Shown here in pieces: positions 59,501 to 64,000 of a stretch of 64,000 nucleotides of DNA. The position numbers and the translations under genes are program-made. Source of the stretch: Laetiporus sulphureus 93-53 (taxonomy: Eukaryota > Basidiomycota > Agaricomycetes > Polyporales > Laetiporaceae); contig NW_024468566.1 of NCBI RefSeq assembly GCF_001632365.1, positions 67,441 through 131,440 on the forward strand, given 5' to 3'. The stretch's first letter is position 1; each line of letters opens with the position of its first letter. Below the pieces are notes generated by a model. It searched no databases. It was given only the letters and a program-made list of their open reading frames with translations, and was not told the DNA's origin.

Positions 59501-59850
59501 GGCACAGGATCTAATGCACCGTGACAGCCCCCCATTCATCTCAAAAGTGCCCCCATAACACCGATGACTATGACTCTCAGACTGACCACCCTCATAAGCA
59601 TGCTGCCCCATCACGCCCATGCAAGCTCTCAAATGCACATATGCAGGGCACTGCCCATTGGCCCCATGTCCATATTCCAGTAAAGCCCATGATGGGCTCT
59701 TTTCAAGAGCTGTTGTTCTACCCATCACAATTAACATCCCTCAGCATGCCTATGTCTCCTCCTAATGCATCATCAATAACTTTTTTGGAGCCAGAGGATG
59801 AGGAGTACGAGGTGCCAGAGGCTAAGGATGAACCTACTGAGAATGCGTGA
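56503..59850 (+). pseudogene. Decayed multi-domain gene of unknown function, right-arm copy
   Basis: A long plus-strand coding region with stops but conserved frame. First, 56503-57306 reads MIHEAEFTFKMSSG...LWLILRKRM...HIMLHVAPGTGKFIVVSS, interrupted by TAG at 56836 and TGA at about 56971 and 57085. Then comes a Pro/Ser-rich part with three 28-residue repeats (HDPSELYMPQS type, 84-bp period, 57388-57605). A probable intron with GTGAGT...CTCCAG follows at about 57883-57947. Next is CPSCKPQETHHC, then a cysteine cluster (VVHECLICDIKKVACW ... CSHACKRCSEEHMAC, 58286-58375). The acidic C-terminus (FLEPEDEEYEVPEAKDEP) ends at 59850. The CxxC-x6-C pairs resemble cysteine clusters of multi-copy agaric genes. 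A family-C LTR splits it. I do not recognise its function. Confidence 0.58.
58613..59526 (+). mobile_element. Solo LTR, family C, in right palindrome arm
   Basis: 914 bp, TGTCACAGTATTAAGTGG to TGCACCGTGACA, with target duplication GCCCC at 58608-58612 and 59527-59531. The left arm (53485-53500) keeps the unbroken six-G target. It is homologous, inverted, to 15203-16120. The TATA-like box is near 59272-59279. Confidence 0.95.
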
Positions 59851-59955
59851 ATGCCTGAGGTTTCATGCTCATAGTGCACTGTACTTGTTTTCAACCATGT
59901 GTCATGTACTTGTAGTCTTGAATTAGTCATTTATAGAAATTCTTGCCCAGCCTGC

Positions 59956-60015
59956 ACTTGGGTAAGAAGGCCATTTCTGGCAGAAATGATTCCTGAGATC
60001 CTGATATTCTTTATA
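59956..60015 (+). repeat. Terminus of repeat X at palindrome edge
   Basis: ACTTGGGTAAGAAGGCCATT through CCTGATATTCTTTATA, the mirror of 52300-52359. The TA at 60014-60015 is the Tc1 target. Confidence 0.75.
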
Positions 60016-61328
60016 CAGTGACCCACAAAACTGTTGATAAGATTGCTCACTTCAACTTGTATAGTAAATATCTCCTCAACCAATGGGTCAACTACATCGT
60101 ATAAGCACTAATTGGAAAGCGTATTATCATGGCTTTCTAATGCAGTCTTAATCATATTTTTACCATATTTTGATCCTAAGATATTTACTAATCTTTGAGG
60201 GTCACTCTTATCAACAGTTTTGTGGCACATATCCAGGTTCTACAAAACTTGTACTTTCAGTACTTGGTATAGCCTCCCTTTGCCTTCACCACTGCATGCA
60301 CCCTCCTTGGCATACTTTCAATCATATTCTGACACACTTCCTTCCCAATAGCCTCCCATTCCTTCTCCACCCTTTCCCACAACTCAGTAATTCCCTTTGG
60401 TGGCTCCTGATACTCTGCAAGCTTCTTTTTGAGGTGATCCCACAAATTCTCTATGGAATTGAGATCTGGGGATTGAGAGGGCCATATCATAGTGTTGAAA
60501 TCATGGTCTTTGAACCAATCCTTGGCCTTCTTGCTGGTGTGCTTGGGGTCATTGTCTTGCTGAAACACCACATCCTCCACAGTTTTACCTCAATCCTCCA
60601 GGCTATTCTGCAGCTCATCCTCCAGAATGCTGACATAAAGGTCTGCATCCATCCTGCCATCAATCTTGCAGGCATACCCCACACCATCCCAGCTCATACA
60701 GCCCCACATCATCAAGGATCCACCTCCAAACTTCTGGGTCCCTTCCACCAACCTATCACTGAGGCTCTCCCCTTGCTTCTTCCACACCCATTTCCTTCCA
60801 TCTGATCCCATCCTGTTAATCTTTGTCTCATCTGACCATACCACCCTTCTCCAGTCATCCACAGTCCAATATTGGTGAGCCAAAGCGAAGTCCATCCTCT
60901 CCTTTTGATGCCTTGCAGCAAGTAAAGGCCTTCTGCGCTTTACTACAGCCTTCATTTTTGCCTTCTTCAACCCTCTTCGCACTGTCTCTGCATTGACAAC
61001 CCTCCCAGTAACATCTCCAAGAGCTCTGGCCACAGCAGGAGATGTGGTAGCCTTGCCAGTCCCAATGAGTCGAGTAGCATAGCGAAGATTGGCAGTAGAA
61101 AGAAGGGAAGGTCATCCTCCTTTGGCCTTAGGAATGGTGGGGCAGTGTGTGGAGCATAGTTTACTGATGGTAGAATAGTGTAGCCCAGTCAAAGCTTCAA
61201 TTTCTCAAAGAGATTTGCCATTCTGAAGCAAAGCGATGACATGGTTGACAGTTTCAGTAGCAACAGCTTTTGGTATGATGTTGGTTGAGTGTGAAGAGTT
61301 ATGTATGGCTGTTTGTACATTGTTCATG
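60016..61328 (-). mobile_element. Tc1/mariner element, copy 1 (right end lost)
   Basis: Left terminus CAGTGACCCACAAAACTG preceded by TA. Long terminal region 60016-60232, matching 63346-63562 of copy 2. The transposase reads toward the left. Homology to copy 2's leader stops at about 61328 (TGTTCATG), so the transposase-5' TIR is missing. Confidence 0.9.
60257..61276 (-). pseudogene. Tc1-type DD34E transposase, decayed
   Basis: Minus strand, one continuous frame of about 340 codons. N-terminal HTH region, then WSDETKINRMG (first catalytic Asp), FQQDNDPKHTS (second), and SPDLNSIENLWDHLKKKL (Glu, 34 residues after the second Asp, hence DD34E), ending GGYTKY. The enzyme would cut and paste the element at TA sites. 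It is silenced by TGA at 61205-61207, 61112-61114 and 60590-60592, and by the start changed from ATG to ATA (61274-61276). At the first two TGAs copy 2 has CGA, that is CpG-to-TpG change. The third has no counterpart within the window. Confidence 0.92.
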
Positions 61329-61344
61329 TACGGTTGCCGAGGAG

Positions 61345-61403
61345 GATCAGGTCTAAGTCGCAAGTTGCAAGTCACAAGTTGCAAGTTGCAAGTCTCAAGT
61401 CGC
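61345..61403 (+). repeat. Short CAAGT(C/T)-type tandem array
   Basis: Seven or so degenerate 7-8-bp units (AAGTTGC / AAGTCGC / AAGTCAC). It lies just beyond the broken end of Tc1 copy 1 and upstream of the zinc-ribbon gene. Confidence 0.7.
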
Positions 61404-61611
61404 GACCTGGCACCTTCTGACAGCTTCCGTTCGGCTTTCGACACATCTGAGCGTCTTCGCACCACGTGTTTGATAGCTAATAACATGAGCCGTACCTTGA
61501 TCATCGATGCCGCCCTAACTGTTTGTACTGTAATGTGGCCCTCAATGTCTGGGGATACCCAAGGTCACAATTTATTGGTCTCTATGATTGTTGAACACTC
61601 CCCAGCTTAAT

Positions 61612-61683
61612 GCCACTGCAGCTTTTACCAATCTGGCCCTGTCTCATGCCACTGCAGCTTTTACCAATCTGGCCCTGTCTCAT
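61612..61683 (+). repeat. Perfect 36-bp tandem duplication
   Basis: ATGCCACTGCAGCTTTTACC...CTGTCTC is present twice back to back. It is apparently perfect and therefore recent. It lies about 280 bp upstream of the zinc-ribbon gene start region. Confidence 0.88.
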
Positions 61684-61963
61684 GCCCAACACGTGTACTG
61701 TCAGCGATGCTCTTGATGCCTCATTTTGCGTTCAGTGTGCATCATCGTTCAGGTCCTCGGACTTTCGTTATGCATATTCATGGAGATGCTGACCCAATAT
61801 GATCTTTCATAGTGATATATATGTACTACCCACTCCAAAATGCACCCTCGGTGATACTCCATCTCTCATGCCGACTGTGATTGTCTGCGAACTGTGCGGG
61901 CGCCGCTTTCCATTTCTCTGTAAGAATGAATGTGGATGATGTCGAGGTTGACATGATGGGTAT

Positions 61964-63345
61964 ATGATGTCTGAAGAGCAAAAGTCTCTGGTGCATCGAA
62001 TCTGATTTTCAGACTCATTCAACTGTGCCACCCTGCTTTAGGCATCAACGCAATGCAAGATCTGTGGTGAATGCTTCACCAAACTCGACAGTGATATCTG
62101 TGCACGCTGTGTCAAAGCACAGAAAGCAATGCCAGGCATACAGAGTGAGGGTATCCTTGTGAGTATTTGCATACTCTAATCACTCGCACTTTACTGAAAT
62201 GCAGATTCGCACTCATAGGCTGAGCTGCAGTGCATAAGTTGCGGGGGCTCTTGTAGATTCCTCGACTCTGCATTTTGTGGAGCATGCACCCATGCAGAGC
62301 CATCCAATGACCGAATTCTAGATAATGAAAAAGGTATGTATGGTGCTTTTCAGGACGCAACACGCCGTTCACTTACCACACTGACTGATCGCAATAGAGT
62401 CCGTGGACACATTGGCTTCCCTAATCAAGAACCGGTCGACACTCCATGAACAGAGTGCCTCGAAGCACCATCTCCGACAACTTCCTAAGCCAGGCACGAG
62501 CACAAGGGCCACTGACATAAAGGAACGAGTTGACAGGATGAAGCAGCAACGTAACGTGGAACACATCGCTGTAGAGCTCACTCTTCTGCTGCATGCTGCA
62601 ATGCAGAATGGCAAGACACGTCTTGTATGTACAGGATCTACTCTCGGAACACATTTCTCACTCATCCGTGTTACAGAGTGAACTTCCTGCACCGATGACA
62701 AAGTGCAGCTATGTGTCAAGCATATCAGTGAACACCTTGCTCGATGAGTTGATTGTACAGGGGTGAGCGGTGTTCATGCGAATTCCGGAGCATTCTCGGA
62801 AGAAGTTACCGTTGACAGTGGTAGACTTTACCAGGCATGTCTTGTCAGCTTCGGAAATGATATTCTGCTTGTAGCTGATGGGACTGTGCTTTCTAGGATG
62901 AATGTAGTCTTCTGCATTGCAAATGGGAAAGCACGAGCGCACTCTTTTAGTCTTGACATGAAGCAGTTTGGTGATAAGAGTCTACAGCAGTTGTTTGACA
63001 AGTTGAAGCAGTCCCAGGACTTATCGACTAAGTCCGTGAACGCGAAGTGTATACCTTTGCATGCACATATCTATGTGAACCCAGAGGTAAATAATTGCAT
63101 CATTCATTGGCCCCTTTGGCTGACCAGCATCTTGTGCAAAGAGAGTGGCTCATTCGGAAGATGATGAGAGCGAGGGGCCTGCGTCACCTGTATGCAAGCA
63201 ATACAAGAAGTCCATTGTCTCCGCAAGTACAAAACAGAAACTTTGCTCAGGAGGTAAGACATTGCATGGATTCTATGCACTTGTAGTCAGCTGATCACAG
63301 ATTATGTAGAGCCAAGCCATGCAGACCCAGCTCCCAAACGATATA
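61964..63345 (+). CDS. Multi-exon gene with tandem CxxC zinc ribbons, interrupted by Tc1
   Basis: Eight exons join in phase: 61964-61990, 62042-62158, 62219-62333, 62398-62624, 62677-62762, 62819-63086, 63142-63253, 63301-63345. All seven introns (47-64 nt) have GT-AG borders and most have a CTGAC/CTAAT-like branch site. The protein has two Cys4 ribbons with C-x2-C-x11-C-x2-C spacing: CKICGECFTKLDSDICARC and CISCGGSCRFLDSAFCGAC. A third can be read upstream (61886-61945, CELCGRRFPFL...ECG-C) if two TGA codons are ignored, so the start may have been 61868. A helical and then acidic linker follows (SEDDESEG). In agarics this ribbon-plus-linker layout often precedes an alpha-kinase domain. That is remembered, not seen. 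The last exon stops at a TA where Tc1 copy 2 inserted, so the rest lies beyond it or is lost. Confidence 0.7.
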
Positions 63346-64000
63346 CAGTGACCCACAAAACTGTTGATAAGATTGCTCACTTCGACTTGTATAGTAAATA
63401 TCTCCTCTACCAATGGGTCAACTACATTGTATAAGGGCTCATTGGAAAGCGTATTATCATGGCTTTCTAACGCAGTTTTGGTCATATTTTTATCGCATTT
63501 TGATCCCAAGGTATTTACTAATCTTTGAGGATCACTCTTATCAACAGTTTTGTGGCACACACACAAGTTCTCAGAAAATTGTGATTCTTGATGTGTTGAC
63601 AGGGTTCTTTGTGGGAATATTATTGATGTTCATGTTTCAACATGAACAATGTACAAACAGCCATACACAACTCTTCACACTCAACCAACATCATGCCAAA
63701 AGCTGTTGCTACTGAAACTGTCAACCATGTCATCGCTTTGCTTCAGAATGGCAAATCTCTTCGAGAAATTGAAGCTTTGACTGGTCTACACTACTCGACC
63801 ATCAGTAAACTACGCTCCACACACTGTCCCACCATTTCTAAGGCCAAAGGAGGACGACCTTCCCTTCTTTCTACTGCCAATCTTCACTATGCTACTCGAC
63901 TCATTGGGACTGGCAAGGCTACCACATCTCCTGCTGTGGCCAGAGCTCTTGGAGATGTTACTGGGAGGGTTGTCAATGCAGAGACAGTGCGAAGAGGGTT
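63346..64000 (+). mobile_element. Tc1/mariner element, copy 2 (runs off window)
   Basis: CAGTGACCCACAAAACTG at 63346 follows the target TA (63344-63345). Terminal region 63346-63562, leader 63563-63692, then the transposase. Orientation is plus, opposite to copy 1. The insertion sits in exon 8 of the zinc-ribbon gene. Confidence 0.92.
63693..64000 (+). CDS. Tc1-type transposase, N-terminal part, open to the edge
   Basis: From ATG 63693 the frame is open for all 102 visible codons. It begins MPKAVATETVNHVIALLQNG, has the helix-turn-helix words LREIEALTGLHYSTISKL (DNA binding at the TIR), a GRPSLL linker (second HTH follows), and ends VVNAETVRRG at the window edge. The catalytic DDE part is outside. 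Compared with copy 1 it keeps the ATG and both CGA codons that became TGA there, so it may be a functional or recently active copy. About 340 codons would be expected in full. Confidence 0.93.
   Translation, partial: MPKAVATETVNHVIALLQNGKSLREIEALTGLHYSTISKLRSTHCPTISKAKGGRPSLLSTANLHYATRLIGTGKATTSPAVARALGDVTGRVVNAETVRRG

Larger units (their letters stand above)
56268..60015 (+). repeat. Palindrome, right arm
   Basis: Mirror copy of 52300-55833, lengthened by the family-C solo LTR. Its outer end is cut by the Tc1 element at 60016, so the palindrome may once have extended further on this side. Confidence 0.93.

Noticed and set aside
52300..60015. Palindrome as an assembly hairpin artefact
   Set aside because: Each arm holds a different LTR with its own target duplication, and the outer arms differ in sequence. 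A read-through artefact would make identical arms.
60170..60805. 211-codon plus-strand reading frame
   Set aside because: It is the antisense of the Tc1 transposase (DDE motifs read on the minus strand), with no motif of its own.

Overview
This window looks like nuclear DNA of an agaric-type basidiomycete (Agaricomycetes). Four things point there: a Kyakuja-Dileera-Zisupton (KDZ) transposase, a Plavaka/CACTA transposase fragment, several Ty3/gypsy LTR families and a secreted class-3 lipase remnant of fungal type, all with short GT-AG introns of about 40-80 nt where introns can be seen. Most of the window is decayed, AT-rich and nearly CpG-free. Two stretches, about 29.1-34.2 kb and 61.4-63.3 kb, keep normal CpG, and the only two plausible low-copy host genes lie there.

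Layout. 0.2-7.0 kb: a minus-strand KDZ transposase pseudogene whose first codons are split by a complete, ORF-less LTR element (3111-6982, 5-bp target duplication). 8.6-17.3 kb: AT-rich foldback elements starting CACTGGGTG with 3-bp target duplications (CACTA/CMC-like MITEs) full of TAGTACTA-type repeats, a Ty1/copia RNase H remnant and a solo LTR. 17.9-21.2 kb: small dispersed repeats. 21.2-23.4 kb: a 5'-truncated chromovirus whose pol carries integrase end, chromodomain and a dUTPase domain. 26.4-27.3 kb: a class-3 lipase pseudogene. 29.2-29.9 kb: a possible multi-exon gene. 31 kb: a copy of a USP-like peptidase gene.

35-44.5 kb: nested repeats (family Q, an AT satellite S, a MITE, a solo LTR) and a 430-bp assembly gap. 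44.7-48.3 kb: a USP-like peptidase gene joined head-on to a truncated gypsy gag-protease-RT. 49.4-52.4 kb: more MITEs, a Plavaka fragment and another peptidase 3' end. 52.3-60.0 kb: a large palindrome whose arms carry the same decayed gene and each hold a different solo LTR. 60.0-61.3 kb: a decayed Tc1/mariner. 61.96-63.35 kb: a phase-consistent eight-exon gene with two cysteine zinc-ribbon repeats, broken by a second Tc1 copy whose transposase frame is open to the window edge.

The elements record a sequence of nested events (LTR in KDZ, MITE in Q, LTR in Q, LTRs in each palindrome arm, Tc1 in a gene), most of them proven by target-site duplications or by an intact copy of the empty site elsewhere in the window. 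Family letters (A-D for LTRs, M for MITEs, Q, R, S, X) are local labels used only here.
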